Positions 39,002 through 48,423 of a DNA stretch of 64,000 nt are shown here, in pieces; position 1 is the first letter of the stretch; the number at the start of each line of letters is the position of its first letter. The DNA is taken from contig JANWXW010000031.1 of assembly GCA_025057315.1 (NCBI GenBank), forward strand, positions 24,001-88,000, given 5' to 3'. A program made the translations under genes and the position numbers. The notes beneath the pieces are model-generated. The model made no database searches, had not been told where the DNA came from, and worked only from the letters and a program-made list of their open reading frames with translations. Source of the stretch: Myxococcota bacterium (GTDB taxonomy: Bacteria; Myxococcota_A; Polyangia; Palsa-1104; JAEUJZ01).

Positions 39002-39934
39002 ATGGACCCTCTGCTTACCCAATCTGAGATGGACGCGCTGCGGGAGGCCATGCACGACAGAGGCGGAGCGCCCCTGGTGCGGAGCGTGGATCTTTGCGCC
39101 GACGATCGGCTGCTGCGGCGGGCCTTGCCTCAAATCGAGGAGGCCGGGGCCCATGCCGCAGAGTGCCTGCGCCTGTCCTTTACCCGGGCGCTGCGCGGTG
39201 CCGTGACGGTGTCTCCCCAGCCCGCTGAGATCCTGCTGGCCGAGGATGCACGCGCCTTAGAAGAGCGCACAGCGGGTCGGCTGGTGCTAAGCTGCGAGCC
39301 GAGCCAGGCAGATGTGCCGCTGCTCCTTGATGTGCAGTTGGTGCTGCTGCATGTGCAGCGGGAGTTTGGTGGTTCTCTGGAAGCAAACAATCCTGGGCGC
39401 GGTGAGCTAACTGGCCTCGAACGAGGCCTGCTCGCTCGTCTTGGGCCGTCTCTGGCGGAGGCGCTGTCTCGCGCTTTTGTCGGACTCGGCCTCCGTCTAC
39501 GGTCGCGACATGCTGCGGCCCGTGCCTGCGTCACCAACAGCTGGCCGCGGCAGGCCTCGGTCATCGCGCTAAGCTGGCGCGTGGCAGTGGGCTCTGTCTC
39601 CGCTGGTGTGCATCTGCTGCTGCCGCATGTAGTGATCGAGGCCCTCCGCGCCCAGCTCAGTGGTGAGCGTCCCGGGGGTCGCGACCTGCGCTGGCGCACA
39701 CAGCTTGTGGAGCAGCTGCGCATGGTGGAAATCGAAGTGATTGCCGAGCTGGGGCGGGCACAGTCGACGTTGTCGCAGATCTTGAGCCTGCAGGTGGGTG
39801 AGGTGCTGCGCCTCGACCGCTCACTGACCGAGCAGGTCCCGGTGCTCATCGACAACCGCGTCAAGCTGCGCGGTCGACCTGGCACGCGAGGCGATACCGT
39901 AACGTTGACGATCGAGGAGATCGGGGAATCGTGA
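39002..39934 (+). CDS. fliM: Flagellar motor switch protein FliM
   Basis: A 310-residue C-ring protein. The N-terminal LLTQSEMDAL is the conserved CheY-P docking motif. A CheC-like middle domain and a C-terminal SpoA domain (LSLQVGEVLRLDRSLTEQVP, VLIDNRVKLRGRPG) follow. It joins FliG and FliN in the cytoplasmic switch and sets rotation direction. The docking motif implies a working CheY elsewhere in the genome. Its stop overlaps the fliN ATG (TGATG). Confidence 0.93.
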   Translation: MDPLLTQSEMDALREAMHDRGGAPLVRSVDLCADDRLLRRALPQIEEAGAHAAECLRLSFTRALRGAVTVSPQPAEILLAEDARALEERTAGRLVLSCEPSQADVPLLLDVQLVLLHVQREFGGSLEANNPGRGELTGLERGLLARLGPSLAEALSRAFVGLGLRLRSRHAAARACVTNSWPRQASVIALSWRVAVGSVSAGVHLLLPHVVIEALRAQLSGERPGGRDLRWRTQLVEQLRMVEIEVIAELGRAQSTLSQILSLQVGEVLRLDRSLTEQVPVLIDNRVKLRGRPGTRGDTVTLTIEEIGES

Positions 39935-40284
39935 TGAGCGCACCAAACACCGCTGGAGCCCGGCCGGAGGCCCTGGATTCGGGCCTGCCGCTGGACCTGA
40001 TGTTGGACCTTCCTGTAGAGATCACCGTCGAGCTCGGCCGACGGAAAATGACCATCGGTGAGTTTCTTGATCTCGGTCCCGGTGCCGTGCTCGAGCTCCG
40101 CAAGCTCGTCGGCGATCCGCTGGACATCCGCGTCAACCAGCGCCTGATTGCCCGCGGCGAGGCAGTTGCTGTGGGGGAGATGTACGGCATCCGCATCACC
40201 GAGGTCGTCCAGCGGCGTCCAAGTGGACCAGTGGCTACAGCTGGGACAGCAGCAGTGAGTGTGCAGGGAGTCGAGACGCGATGA
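39934..40284 (+). CDS. fliN: Flagellar motor switch protein FliN
   Basis: A 116-residue SpoA-domain protein (LMLDLPVEITVELGRRKM, GAVLELRKLVGDPLDIRVN, IARGEAVAVGEMYGIRI) that builds the bottom of the C-ring with FliM and FliG. Length is normal. A GTG one codon upstream is also possible. Its end overlaps fliO (ATGA). Confidence 0.95.
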   Translation: MSAPNTAGARPEALDSGLPLDLMLDLPVEITVELGRRKMTIGEFLDLGPGAVLELRKLVGDPLDIRVNQRLIARGEAVAVGEMYGIRITEVVQRRPSGPVATAGTAAVSVQGVETR

Positions 40285-41270
40285 CGCCAGTGGCTGTGCT
40301 GATGGCAGCGGCCGGCATGGCTGCCCTGCAGGTGGTCTCTGAACAGGGCGGACTGACGGTGCGTCTGCCTGTGCGGGGGGACCCAGGCGTCCCCGAGGTC
40401 CACAGCAGCCCCACTGAGATCACCATTGAGATCCCAGATGGCCGGCTGGAACGTGCAAGCACCACGCTGCTCGAAACGGCCGAGGGAACAATGCCCGTGC
40501 GCGAGATCAGCAGCGGCACTTCCCGCTCGCGCAAACGGGCGTTCCTGGTGCTTCACCTCCGGCCAGGGGCGCAGTTGCCTGCGGATCGCGTCTCGGCCCA
40601 GATCAGCCAGGGCTGGCTCACGGTCCGTGTGGCTCCATCACCACCGCCGGTGTCACCCTCGCCGCCTGTGGCGCCCAAACCGAGCCCGCGGGTCACTCCG
40701 CCTGCCAGCTCCACTGCTGGGACGGTGAAGCCACGTCAGCCAACCGACCTCGCCCTCCGCGCCCTTCCTTTTTTGCTGGGCCTGGGCCTGCTAGTATGGT
40801 TGATTTACCGCCAGCGGACCACCAGGCACAGCGAGGTCCGCCCCAGTGCGATCCACATCGTCGCGACGCGCACGCTCAGCCGGAGCCAGCGGCTGATGGT
40901 CGTCGATGTGGACCGTCGCCGCTTCTTGCTGTCTGCATCCGACCCTGGTGGTGTCGCGTTGCTGGCGGCCATCCATCCCGCAACGCCTGATAGCGGCCCG
41001 GGCAGCGACGCTCTGGATGAGGTCTTTGACGACATGCTGAGCGACTTGTCTGGCCGGACTCCACCGAAGGAGCCCACGCCCCCATCGGAGAGCCGAATAC
41101 CGGCCGGCCGGCCGGTGCTCCACCTGGTTGAGGATCCTCCGCAGGCCACCCCTGCAACCGAACCGGCAGAGCGCCCTGCGGCCTCCTCTGCGTCCGCCTC
41201 TGAGGCCAGCTCGTCCGACGTGGCAGGCCTGTTGGCACTGCGTCACCACCGTCGGGAGGCTGCGCGGTGA
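40281..41270 (+). CDS. fliO: Flagellar export protein FliO with N-terminal AMIN-like domain
   Basis: A 329-residue protein in the fliO position between fliN and fliP. A signal-like start (VAVLMAAAGMAALQ) is followed by a periplasmic domain of about 95 residues with AMIN-like strands (GLTVRLPVRGDPGVPEVHSS, SRKRAFLVLHLRPG). A Pro-rich spacer and one membrane helix (LPFLLGLGLLVWLIYRQ, about 165-182) follow. The FliO cytoplasmic domain is IHIVATRTLSRSQRLMVVDV, with the usual RFLL continuation. The last 90 residues are a low-complexity Pro/Ser/Glu tail. FliO helps assemble the FliPQR gate. Most FliO proteins are about 100-140 residues and lack the periplasmic domain. Confidence 0.82.
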   Translation: MTPVAVLMAAAGMAALQVVSEQGGLTVRLPVRGDPGVPEVHSSPTEITIEIPDGRLERASTTLLETAEGTMPVREISSGTSRSRKRAFLVLHLRPGAQLPADRVSAQISQGWLTVRVAPSPPPVSPSPPVAPKPSPRVTPPASSTAGTVKPRQPTDLALRALPFLLGLGLLVWLIYRQRTTRHSEVRPSAIHIVATRTLSRSQRLMVVDVDRRRFLLSASDPGGVALLAAIHPATPDSGPGSDALDEVFDDMLSDLSGRTPPKEPTPPSESRIPAGRPVLHLVEDPPQATPATEPAERPAASSASASEASSSDVAGLLALRHHRREAAR

Positions 41271-41968
41271 TGTTTCTGACCGCCCCCCTTATCGACCTAC
41301 CGCAGGCAGGTTCGGGCCCCCCTTTGCTCGGTCCGGTCGGCAGCGCTCAGGCCCTCCGTCTGGTGGTGCTGCTTGGCGCGCTGTCGCTGCTACCGACCAT
41401 CCTGCTGACGCTGACCTGCTTTACGCGAATCGTGGTGGTGCTTTCGTTTCTGCGTCATGGCCTCGGTACTCAGGGCGTTCCACCCAACCAGGTGATCGTT
41501 GGTCTTAGTCTGTTTTTGACGGCATTCATCATGGCGCCGACGGCAGAGGCGGTATACCGCAATGCCGTTCGCCCCTACATGGACAACCAGTTGGGGGAGG
41601 CGCAGGCACTGCAGGCGGCATCGGCCCCTTTGCGCCGCTTCTTGTTGCCGCAGACGCGTGAGTCGGACCTGATGCTGTTTTACCGTCTCGCTGGGGAGCG
41701 CGTGCCGGACCGGCCCGACGAGGTGCAGCTGCGGATGCTTGTGCCAGCATTCGTCATTAGTGAATTACGCACGGCATGCGAAATGGGTTTTTTGATTCTT
41801 ATTCCATTTCTTATCATTGACCTTCTTGTGGCCTCACTGCTCACGGCGCTCGGCATGGTCATGGTGCCACCAGGTCCTGTCTCGCTGCCACTCAAGCTCC
41901 TGCTATTCGTGCTGGTGGACGGCTGGTCCCTGATGGTCAGCTCACTGGCGCGAAGCTTCGGCGGATAA
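41270..41968 (+). CDS. fliP: Flagellar export gate protein FliP
   Basis: A 232-residue gate subunit. Membrane regions LLGALSLLPTILLTLTCFTRI, VIVGLSLFLTAFIMAPTAE, the conserved FVISELRTACEMGFLILIPF and the C-terminal LKLLLFVLVDGW are as expected. With FliQ and FliR it forms the export channel entrance. The start overlaps the fliO stop. A block at about 41750-41830 is AT-rich compared with the rest of the gene, though it encodes the most conserved segment. Confidence 0.95.
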   Translation: MFLTAPLIDLPQAGSGPPLLGPVGSAQALRLVVLLGALSLLPTILLTLTCFTRIVVVLSFLRHGLGTQGVPPNQVIVGLSLFLTAFIMAPTAEAVYRNAVRPYMDNQLGEAQALQAASAPLRRFLLPQTRESDLMLFYRLAGERVPDRPDEVQLRMLVPAFVISELRTACEMGFLILIPFLIIDLLVASLLTALGMVMVPPGPVSLPLKLLLFVLVDGWSLMVSSLARSFGG

Positions 41969-41993
41969 TGGCTGGATGGGGAGGCAGCGCAGC

Positions 41994-42263
41994 ATGGACG
42001 CTGATCTGGTCCTGGATGTCTGCCGTCGTTCCCTGGAGACGAGCCTGCTGGTCATGGCACCGCTGGTGCTGTCGGCCTTGGTCGCTGGCGTCCTTGCGGG
42101 TCTGTTCCAGGCGGCCACGCAGATCCAGGAGCCCACGCTGGCTTTCGTGCCCAAAATCGTAGCGCTGGGGATCGCCTTGATGCTGTTCGGTCCATGGATG
42201 CTCGATCGCATGCGCACCTTCACCGTCGACACCATCGATTTGGTTGGTCGGCTTCAACGATGA
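41994..42263 (+). CDS. fliQ: Flagellar export gate protein FliQ
   Basis: An 89-residue protein with two membrane helices (TSLLVMAPLVLSALVAGVLA; VPKIVALGIALMLFGPWM) and the family motif LFQAATQIQEPTLAFVPKI. It is part of the FliPQR gate. The ATG at 41994 fits the family length; an in-frame ATG six codons earlier is less likely. Its end overlaps fliR (ATGA). Confidence 0.95.
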   Translation: MDADLVLDVCRRSLETSLLVMAPLVLSALVAGVLAGLFQAATQIQEPTLAFVPKIVALGIALMLFGPWMLDRMRTFTVDTIDLVGRLQR

Positions 42264-43042
42264 TGCCTAACGCGCTAGCGGTCCCGCTGCAGGCGGATCC
42301 CCCTCACCTGCTGGTCCTGGTGGAGAAGTTTGGCCTCATCCTGTGCCGTGCGGCCGGCCTGCTGAGCCTGTTTCCACTGGGTCCCGAGATTGTCCCCATG
42401 CGCGTGCGCATGGGCGTGGCCATGGTCCTGGCCATGACGCTGCTTCCGCTCGCGCCGGCCCCGGCGTCGGGCTTCCTGCCGCTGCAGCTCTGCGCTGAAG
42501 CTTCCGTCGGGCTGCTGGCCGCCCTGCTGGCCCGCCTGCCCTTTGCTGCCATCGAGGCCGGGCTGCAGATCAGCAGCGTCAGCGCGGGCCTGGGCATCGC
42601 CACCCTGCTCAATCCCGCCACCCACGAGGAGACACACGCCCTGACAGACCTGTTGCTCTTTGGTGGGCTGTGCCTGTTCTTCGCGCTGGGTGGCCACCAC
42701 CGTCTCATCGGCGCCCTGCACGAGAGCCTGATGCGCGTGCCACCCGGCGAAGCACATCTCTCTAGCGCCTCCCTGAGCCTGGTTCTGCGTCTGGGTGCTG
42801 AGCTGTTCACCCTCGCCATTCAGGTGGCTGCACCGGTGCTTGTGGTCTCCCTGACGATCAACCTAGCCATCGCGCTGGTGGCGCGCGCTGCCCCATCGGT
42901 CAACATCTTCTCGGTCACGCTCATCGGGGTGCTGCTCGGTGGGCTACTGGCCCTACTGCGCGGTCTGCCGGTGGTGTTCTCGGCGATGAGGCAGGCGATT
43001 GAGGCCACGCCAGGGCACTACCTGCTCGGCCACCTGCCCTAG
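42260..43042 (+). CDS. fliR: Flagellar export gate protein FliR
   Basis: A 260-residue membrane protein with about six helices and family motifs (FGLILCRAAGLLSLFPLGP, GLQISSVSAGLGIATLLNP, LTINLAIALVARAAPSVNIF). It completes the FliPQR gate. The start overlaps the fliQ stop; flhB begins 11 bp after its end. Confidence 0.95.
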   Translation: MMPNALAVPLQADPPHLLVLVEKFGLILCRAAGLLSLFPLGPEIVPMRVRMGVAMVLAMTLLPLAPAPASGFLPLQLCAEASVGLLAALLARLPFAAIEAGLQISSVSAGLGIATLLNPATHEETHALTDLLLFGGLCLFFALGGHHRLIGALHESLMRVPPGEAHLSSASLSLVLRLGAELFTLAIQVAAPVLVVSLTINLAIALVARAAPSVNIFSVTLIGVLLGGLLALLRGLPVVFSAMRQAIEATPGHYLLGHLP

Positions 43043-43053
43043 GAGCTCCGCTC

Positions 43054-44130
43054 GTGATCGACGAATCTGTCGACCAAGACGAAAAGACCGAAGAGGCGAC
43101 GCCGCAGCGACGCGATCAGGCACGTGAGCGGGGACAGGTGGCGCGCTCCCGCGATCTTGTCTCTGCCATGACGCTGCTGGTCGGCGTCGCTGCACTGGGT
43201 CTGCTGAGTCAGTCGATGGTCCGGGCTCTAGGGCAAATGGGGGCTAGCACCTTCGGCAGCTTGCATCGCTCAGGTGATGCCCTGGCGCTGTGCCTGAGCG
43301 GAGCGCACGGGCTCCTCGTCTCAGTGGCTCCCTTCCTCGGGGCGACCATGGCAGCGGCGCTCGTGGCGACGCTGATGCAGACCGGCATGCCCCAGAGAAG
43401 CTGGGTGCGCATCGATCTGGGGCGACTGAACCCCCTGCCTCGCCTGGGACAGATGTTCAGTCCGGGCCTAGCTGGCTGGGAGCTGCTCAAAACCGGTCTG
43501 AAGCTGGGCGCAGTGGGCTTGGCTGCCTGGCAGGTTCTGCAGCCGACCTGGGATGAGCTCGGTAGCCGCGGCGCGCTACCGCCGGCAGCGCTGCTGGCGC
43601 GCATGCTCGAGCTGTCACGAAGCTTGCTGCTGCGCCTGGGCCTACTCCTGCTGGCCCTGGCGGTCCTCGACTACATCATCTCGCGCTGGCGTACCGAACG
43701 CGCGCTCCGCATGACGCGGCGCGAGGTCCGCGAGGAGCTACGCCACAGCGAGGGCAATCCGCAGGTTAAGCGCCGTCTGCGGCGCAAGGCACGAGAGCTG
43801 CTCAAGCGCCGCCTCGCCGTCGAGGTGCCGAAGTCCGATGTGGTCGTGGTCAACCCAACCCATTACGCGGTGGCGCTAAGCTACCGACCCGGCGCCATGC
43901 GGGCACCACGGGTTTTGGCCAAAGGGGTGGACCACATCGCGATGCGCATCCGTGCGCTGGCCCGCAGCGCTGGCGTGCCGGTCGTCAGCAACCCGCCGTT
44001 GGCCAGAGACTTGCATCGCCGTGTCCGGGTCGGCGGTGAGATCCCTACGGACTTATACCGTGCCGTCGCCGAGGTACTGGCCTTCGTCTACCGCATTCGC
44101 CAGCGCACCCTTGGCGAGGCTAGGAGCTAG
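43054..44130 (+). CDS. flhB: Flagellar export switch protein FlhB
   Basis: A 358-residue protein that opens with DEKTEEATPQRRDQARERGQ, the FlhB/YscU signature. Four membrane helices follow, then the cytoplasmic autocleavage site NPTH at residues 267-270 (VVVNPTHYAVALSY). Cleavage at this site switches export from hook to filament substrates. GTG start at 43054. Length is normal. Confidence 0.96.
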   Translation: MIDESVDQDEKTEEATPQRRDQARERGQVARSRDLVSAMTLLVGVAALGLLSQSMVRALGQMGASTFGSLHRSGDALALCLSGAHGLLVSVAPFLGATMAAALVATLMQTGMPQRSWVRIDLGRLNPLPRLGQMFSPGLAGWELLKTGLKLGAVGLAAWQVLQPTWDELGSRGALPPAALLARMLELSRSLLLRLGLLLLALAVLDYIISRWRTERALRMTRREVREELRHSEGNPQVKRRLRRKARELLKRRLAVEVPKSDVVVVNPTHYAVALSYRPGAMRAPRVLAKGVDHIAMRIRALARSAGVPVVSNPPLARDLHRRVRVGGEIPTDLYRAVAEVLAFVYRIRQRTLGEARS

Positions 44131-44133
44131 CCC

Positions 44134-46194
44134 ATGCTTCAAGCAGAAGGTGCCACGCGGACCGAGAGCAACGACATGGCCCTGGGGCTGGTGCTGGTGG
44201 GAGTGGTAGCGGTGATGATGCTGCCGCTGCCACCGCTGCTACTAGACGTTTTGCTCTCGACAAACATGGCCCTGTCGCTGCTTGTCTTCTTGGTGGCGCT
44301 GCACCTGGATCGTCCGCTGGAGTTCTCCAGCTTTCCGTCCCTGTTGCTGGTCATCACATTGTTCCGTCTGGCGCTCAACGTGGCCACCACCCGCCTGATC
44401 CTGCAGCATGGCGCCGATGGGCCCGGCGCGGTCGGGACGGTCATCCACGCCTTCGGGCAGGTGGTGGTGGGGGGTTCTTATGTCATCGGCGCCGTCGTCT
44501 TTGTCATCCTCATTATTATCAACTTCATCGTCATCACCAAGGGGGCGGGACGGGTGGCCGAGGTTGCTGCCCGCTTTACGCTGGACTCCATGCCTGGCAA
44601 GCAGATGGCCATCGACGCAGATCTCGGTGCTGGCCTGATCACCGAGCGCGAGGCTCGCTTGCGCCGCCGCATGGTGGAGCAGGAGGCGGACTTCTACGGC
44701 GCGATGGATGGTGCCTCCAAGTTTGTACGAGGCGATGCAGTGGCAGGACTGCTTGTCACCGGCATCAACATCATCGGTGGGTTGATCGTCGGGGTGCTCC
44801 AAAAGGGCCTGGACATCGCGGAGGCTGCCCGCACCTTCACGGTGCTGACCATTGGCGATGGTCTGGTATCGCAGGTGCCGGCGCTCCTCATCTCAGCGGC
44901 GGCCGGCGTGGTGACCACACGAGCGGCGGCAGGCAGCAGCCTGGGCGGGGCGCTGTCCGAGCAGCTGTTCGGCAGACGCCGCTCCCTGCTGCTGGCAGGG
45001 GGCATCCTGTTGGTCCTGGGGCTGGTGCCCGGCATGCCCTGGGTCTTTCTGCTCCTGGGCGGAGGTCTAGCCTATCTCGCACGCCGTGCGATGCCAGAGG
45101 TTGTGGCGCAGCAGAGCGTCGATCCGGCCGGCGGCCAGAGCGCTCAGCAGCCGCGCCGTGAGCAGCCCGAGGACTTGCTGCCCATCGATCTGTTGGCCCT
45201 GGAGGTGGGCTACGAGTTGGTGCCCCTGGTCGATGCCGAGCGGGATGGTTCCATGCTACGTCGCATCGCGACCCTAAGACGTCAGTTTGCCCAAGAGTAC
45301 GGCATCGTGGTGCCCCCCATCCACGTGCGTGACAACCTGCGGCTCAAACCTGGGGAATATCGCCTGCTGCTGCTGGGCAATGAGCTGGGGCGGGGAACGC
45401 TCAGGGTGCGCTGCATGCTGGCCATGACCAAGGACGGTAATCCCACTGACATCCCTGGAGAGGAAACCCGGGAACCGGCCTTCGGGCTGCCGGCGCGCTG
45501 GATTGCCGTCGAGGATGCCGAACGGGCCGCGGCGCAGGGCATGACCGTCGTGGACCCTGCAACGGTGATGGCAACGCACCTGGGCGAAATGATCCGCGCT
45601 GGTGCCCCGGAACTCCTCGGGCGTCGCGAGGTCGAGCACCTGCTAGAGAACTTTGCCAAGACGCAGCCCAAGATCGTCGAGGAACTGGTGCCGGCGATGA
45701 TGCCGCTGGGGGATGTGGCCAAGGTGCTGCGGAACCTGCTCCGCGAGGGCCTTTCGATCCGCGACCTGCGCACGATCCTGGAGGGCCTAGCTGACCATGC
45801 GGCCCAGGTGAAGGACCCAGATGTCCTGACCGAGCTGGTGCGACAGCGGATGGCCCGACACATCACCTCCCGCTACCGTGCCGAAGATGGTGCTGTCTAC
45901 GGCATCATTCTGGATGCCAAAGTAGAGGAGCTGTTCCGGCCGCAGCCCGGTCGCCAGGGTCTGGCTGTGCCGGAGCCGCGAATCCTGCCACGCATCCTGG
46001 CGGCGGTTGAGGCCACGGTGCGAGACCTATCCAACTCACCGCACCTGCCGCTGCTCATCACCGCCCCTGATGTCCGTCGCGCCGTGGCCGCAGTGGTCAT
46101 GCGACATGTGCCAGGGCTGCAGGTGATCTCGTATCGGGAAATCGAACCTTCCACGCCGATCCGCACGCTCGGCGTCGTGACCCTAAGGGACTAA
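44134..46194 (+). CDS. flhA: Flagellar export protein FlhA
   Basis: A 686-residue export-gate protein. The membrane half has eight predicted helices (LLDVLLSTNMALSLLVFLVA, FPSLLLVITLFRLALNVATT) and the conserved loop FTLDSMPGKQMAIDADLGAG. A cytoplasmic nonameric ring domain runs from about residue 350 (LLPIDLLALEVGYELVPLVD, RVRCMLAMTKDGNPTDI). It uses the proton gradient for export and docks chaperones such as FlgN, FliS and FliT, which are encoded downstream. It starts three bases after flhB. Confidence 0.97.
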   Translation: MLQAEGATRTESNDMALGLVLVGVVAVMMLPLPPLLLDVLLSTNMALSLLVFLVALHLDRPLEFSSFPSLLLVITLFRLALNVATTRLILQHGADGPGAVGTVIHAFGQVVVGGSYVIGAVVFVILIIINFIVITKGAGRVAEVAARFTLDSMPGKQMAIDADLGAGLITEREARLRRRMVEQEADFYGAMDGASKFVRGDAVAGLLVTGINIIGGLIVGVLQKGLDIAEAARTFTVLTIGDGLVSQVPALLISAAAGVVTTRAAAGSSLGGALSEQLFGRRRSLLLAGGILLVLGLVPGMPWVFLLLGGGLAYLARRAMPEVVAQQSVDPAGGQSAQQPRREQPEDLLPIDLLALEVGYELVPLVDAERDGSMLRRIATLRRQFAQEYGIVVPPIHVRDNLRLKPGEYRLLLLGNELGRGTLRVRCMLAMTKDGNPTDIPGEETREPAFGLPARWIAVEDAERAAAQGMTVVDPATVMATHLGEMIRAGAPELLGRREVEHLLENFAKTQPKIVEELVPAMMPLGDVAKVLRNLLREGLSIRDLRTILEGLADHAAQVKDPDVLTELVRQRMARHITSRYRAEDGAVYGIILDAKVEELFRPQPGRQGLAVPEPRILPRILAAVEATVRDLSNSPHLPLLITAPDVRRAVAAVVMRHVPGLQVISYREIEPSTPIRTLGVVTLRD

Positions 46195-46198
46195 CCAC

Positions 46199-47548
46199 AT
46201 GAAGACCGTTACATTTCAGGCACGCGAGCTCAAGGACGCTCTGGCCCAGGTGCGTCGGACGTTGGGTCCTGATGCTCTCATTGTTTCGACCCGTCAGATC
46301 TCGCCCATGCTCGGCCTGGGACGGCCGACCCTGGAGGTCACCGCCGCCCTCCCCGATGGGGGGGCCTCACCCCGTTCGGAGAGCCCAGCCGTTGCAACGG
46401 CTGCGAGGCCAGAGGCCATGGGACGGAGGCCGGGCACCATGGCTAGGCTGCTGAGCCGCGTCAGCAGCGGTTCCTCCCAGAGCGTGCGGCAAGAGCCCAA
46501 CCCACCGCGGCAGGATACGCGCCCATCGACCCCGGCTCGTGGTGTCGGTCCGCTGCGACCGCCGGGGCTCAGCGAGGCAGAGGCACGCGAAGAGGCTGAG
46601 GCCGAGGCGGCCTTGGAAGCGCGCCTGCGGCCGCTGCAGCGCGAGCTGAGCACATTGCGCTCCCAGCTCTATCAGGTGGCGCAGAGCACTTCGCCCACGC
46701 TGAAGCAGGAGGTAGCGGAGCTGCGTGCTCTGCTGCGGACGATGGGCATCCACGCGCAGCGCCCCGGAGAGATTACGCCGGAGATGGCGCAGCTTATGAA
46801 CCTTGGCCTGGAACGGCCTCGCGCCGAGGCCCTGCTGCAACGCGCTCGCGAGATCGGGGGCGAGCCGCGCGCCGCGCTGCTGCGCGCCATCTCGGAACGG
46901 GTGACCACAGCTGGCCCTGTTGGCGTCTCGGCGCGCGTCGCCGCCTTCGTTGGGCCGACCGGCGTGGGCAAAACCACAACCATTGCCAAGATCGCTGCCC
47001 GAGCGGCGCTCGTGGATGGGTCCAAGGTGGCCCTGATCACAGTGGACACGTTTCGGGTCGGCGCGGTGGACCAACTTCAGCGCTACGCCGACCTCATGGA
47101 GCTACCGCTGCACGTCGCCGGGACCAGCGCTGCCCTGCGGTCCGCAGTGCAGGCGAACAGCTCAGCGGACCTCATCCTGGTGGACACGGCGGGCAGGGGC
47201 CCCCGCGATGCAGCGCAGCTTGCGTCCCTGCGCGAGCTCCTCGGTGGTGCAGAAGGGATCGAAGTGCACCTGTGCCTCGCCGCCACCACCCGCACCCGCG
47301 AACAACAGCTGGCCCTGCAGAGCTATCGGCCGCTTGCACCCAGCCGCCTGTGCATCACCAAGATCGATGAGGCCGTACAGCTCGGTGAGCTACTCTCGCT
47401 GCACGAGACAGCGCAGTTGCCTATTTCGTACCTGGGCACGGGACAGAGGGTGCCCGAGGATCTAGAGCTGTCCACGCCGGAGCGCTTCGCCGAACGCGTG
47501 CTGGCTGGCCTGCCACGCGAGGCCACTGCTCAAGGAGGCTGCACATGA
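46199..47548 (+). CDS. flhF: Flagellar placement GTPase FlhF
   Basis: A 449-residue SRP-type GTPase. The N-terminal basic B domain has TFQARELKDALAQVRRTLGP, and a Pro/Ser linker leads to the NG domain with P-loop FVGPTGVGKTTTIAKIAARA (about 250-265), VALITVDTFRVGAVDQLQRY, ILVDTAGRGPRD and ITKIDEA. FlhF places the basal body at the cell pole and is opposed by FlhG, encoded next with a four-base overlap. Its presence suggests polar flagella of controlled number. Confidence 0.95.
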   Translation: MKTVTFQARELKDALAQVRRTLGPDALIVSTRQISPMLGLGRPTLEVTAALPDGGASPRSESPAVATAARPEAMGRRPGTMARLLSRVSSGSSQSVRQEPNPPRQDTRPSTPARGVGPLRPPGLSEAEAREEAEAEAALEARLRPLQRELSTLRSQLYQVAQSTSPTLKQEVAELRALLRTMGIHAQRPGEITPEMAQLMNLGLERPRAEALLQRAREIGGEPRAALLRAISERVTTAGPVGVSARVAAFVGPTGVGKTTTIAKIAARAALVDGSKVALITVDTFRVGAVDQLQRYADLMELPLHVAGTSAALRSAVQANSSADLILVDTAGRGPRDAAQLASLRELLGGAEGIEVHLCLAATTRTREQQLALQSYRPLAPSRLCITKIDEAVQLGELLSLHETAQLPISYLGTGQRVPEDLELSTPERFAERVLAGLPREATAQGGCT

Positions 47549-48423
47549 GGCACCAGGCCCAGACCCTTCGCCGCCTGGCTGCCGTCCGGCAGGCTCGCTC
47601 CGCGGAGGGTCAGGGCTGCCGCGTCGTGGCTGTCACAAGCGGCAAGGGCGGCGTGGGCAAGACCAACGTCGCTGGCAACCTGGCGGTGGCACTCACACAG
47701 CGGGGGCTTCGCGTCCTGGTGGTCGATGGAGACCTGGGGATGGCGGACCTGAATCTGGTCTACGGCATCGCCCCCCGTCTGACGTTGCTCGACGTGCTGG
47801 CCGGCCGGTGCACCATCTCCGAGGTGCTGGCACGGGGACCGGCGGGTGTGTATGTCCTGCCAGCGTGCGCTGCCAGTTTCCGCATGGCCAACCTGAGCGA
47901 TACGGAGCTGCAGCAGATGTGGGCCGCGATTGCCCAGTTGGAGGGCGCCTTCGACATCATGGTCATCGACACCGGGGCTGGCATCGGTGCCACGAGCATG
48001 ACGTTCGCTGCGGCTGCCGATCAGCCCGTGCTGGTGGTTACTCCCGAGCCCTCATCGATAGCGGACGGGTATGCCGTGGCCAAGGTGCTCTCCTCTCGCC
48101 TGGGCGTGAAGCGCCTGTGGGTGCTGCCAAACCAGGTGTCTAGCGCCCGCGAGGCGCACCACACGTTCCGCCGGCTGGCAACGCTGGTTGGGCGTTTTCT
48201 CGATTTGTCCCTTGTTCAGCTTGGTCATGTGCCTATGGATCAGGCTGTCGCGGCTGCGGTCCGTGCCGGAAGGCCTTTCCAGCTCGATGCACCCGACGGC
48301 CCCGCAGCCCGCGGCCTGCGCGGTGTGGCACAACGGCTGTGCAGCGACAGCTCGACCCAGGCGCGCAGCGGTATGGTGCTCTTTTTTCATCGCTGCATCG
48401 AGATGCACGGAGGTGCGGTGTGA
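47545..48423 (+). CDS. flhG: Flagellar number regulator FlhG (MinD-like ATPase)
   Basis: A 292-residue MinD/ParA-type ATPase with deviant Walker A VTSGKGGVGKTNVAGNLAVA (about 29-48), VVDGDLGMADLNLVYGI and VIDTGAGIGATSM. It limits flagellar number and stimulates FlhF GTPase. The N-terminal HQAQTLRRLAAVR resembles the activator helix that contacts FlhF. It overlaps flhF and fliA by four bases each. Confidence 0.94.
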   Translation: MRHQAQTLRRLAAVRQARSAEGQGCRVVAVTSGKGGVGKTNVAGNLAVALTQRGLRVLVVDGDLGMADLNLVYGIAPRLTLLDVLAGRCTISEVLARGPAGVYVLPACAASFRMANLSDTELQQMWAAIAQLEGAFDIMVIDTGAGIGATSMTFAAAADQPVLVVTPEPSSIADGYAVAKVLSSRLGVKRLWVLPNQVSSAREAHHTFRRLATLVGRFLDLSLVQLGHVPMDQAVAAAVRAGRPFQLDAPDGPAARGLRGVAQRLCSDSSTQARSGMVLFFHRCIEMHGGAV

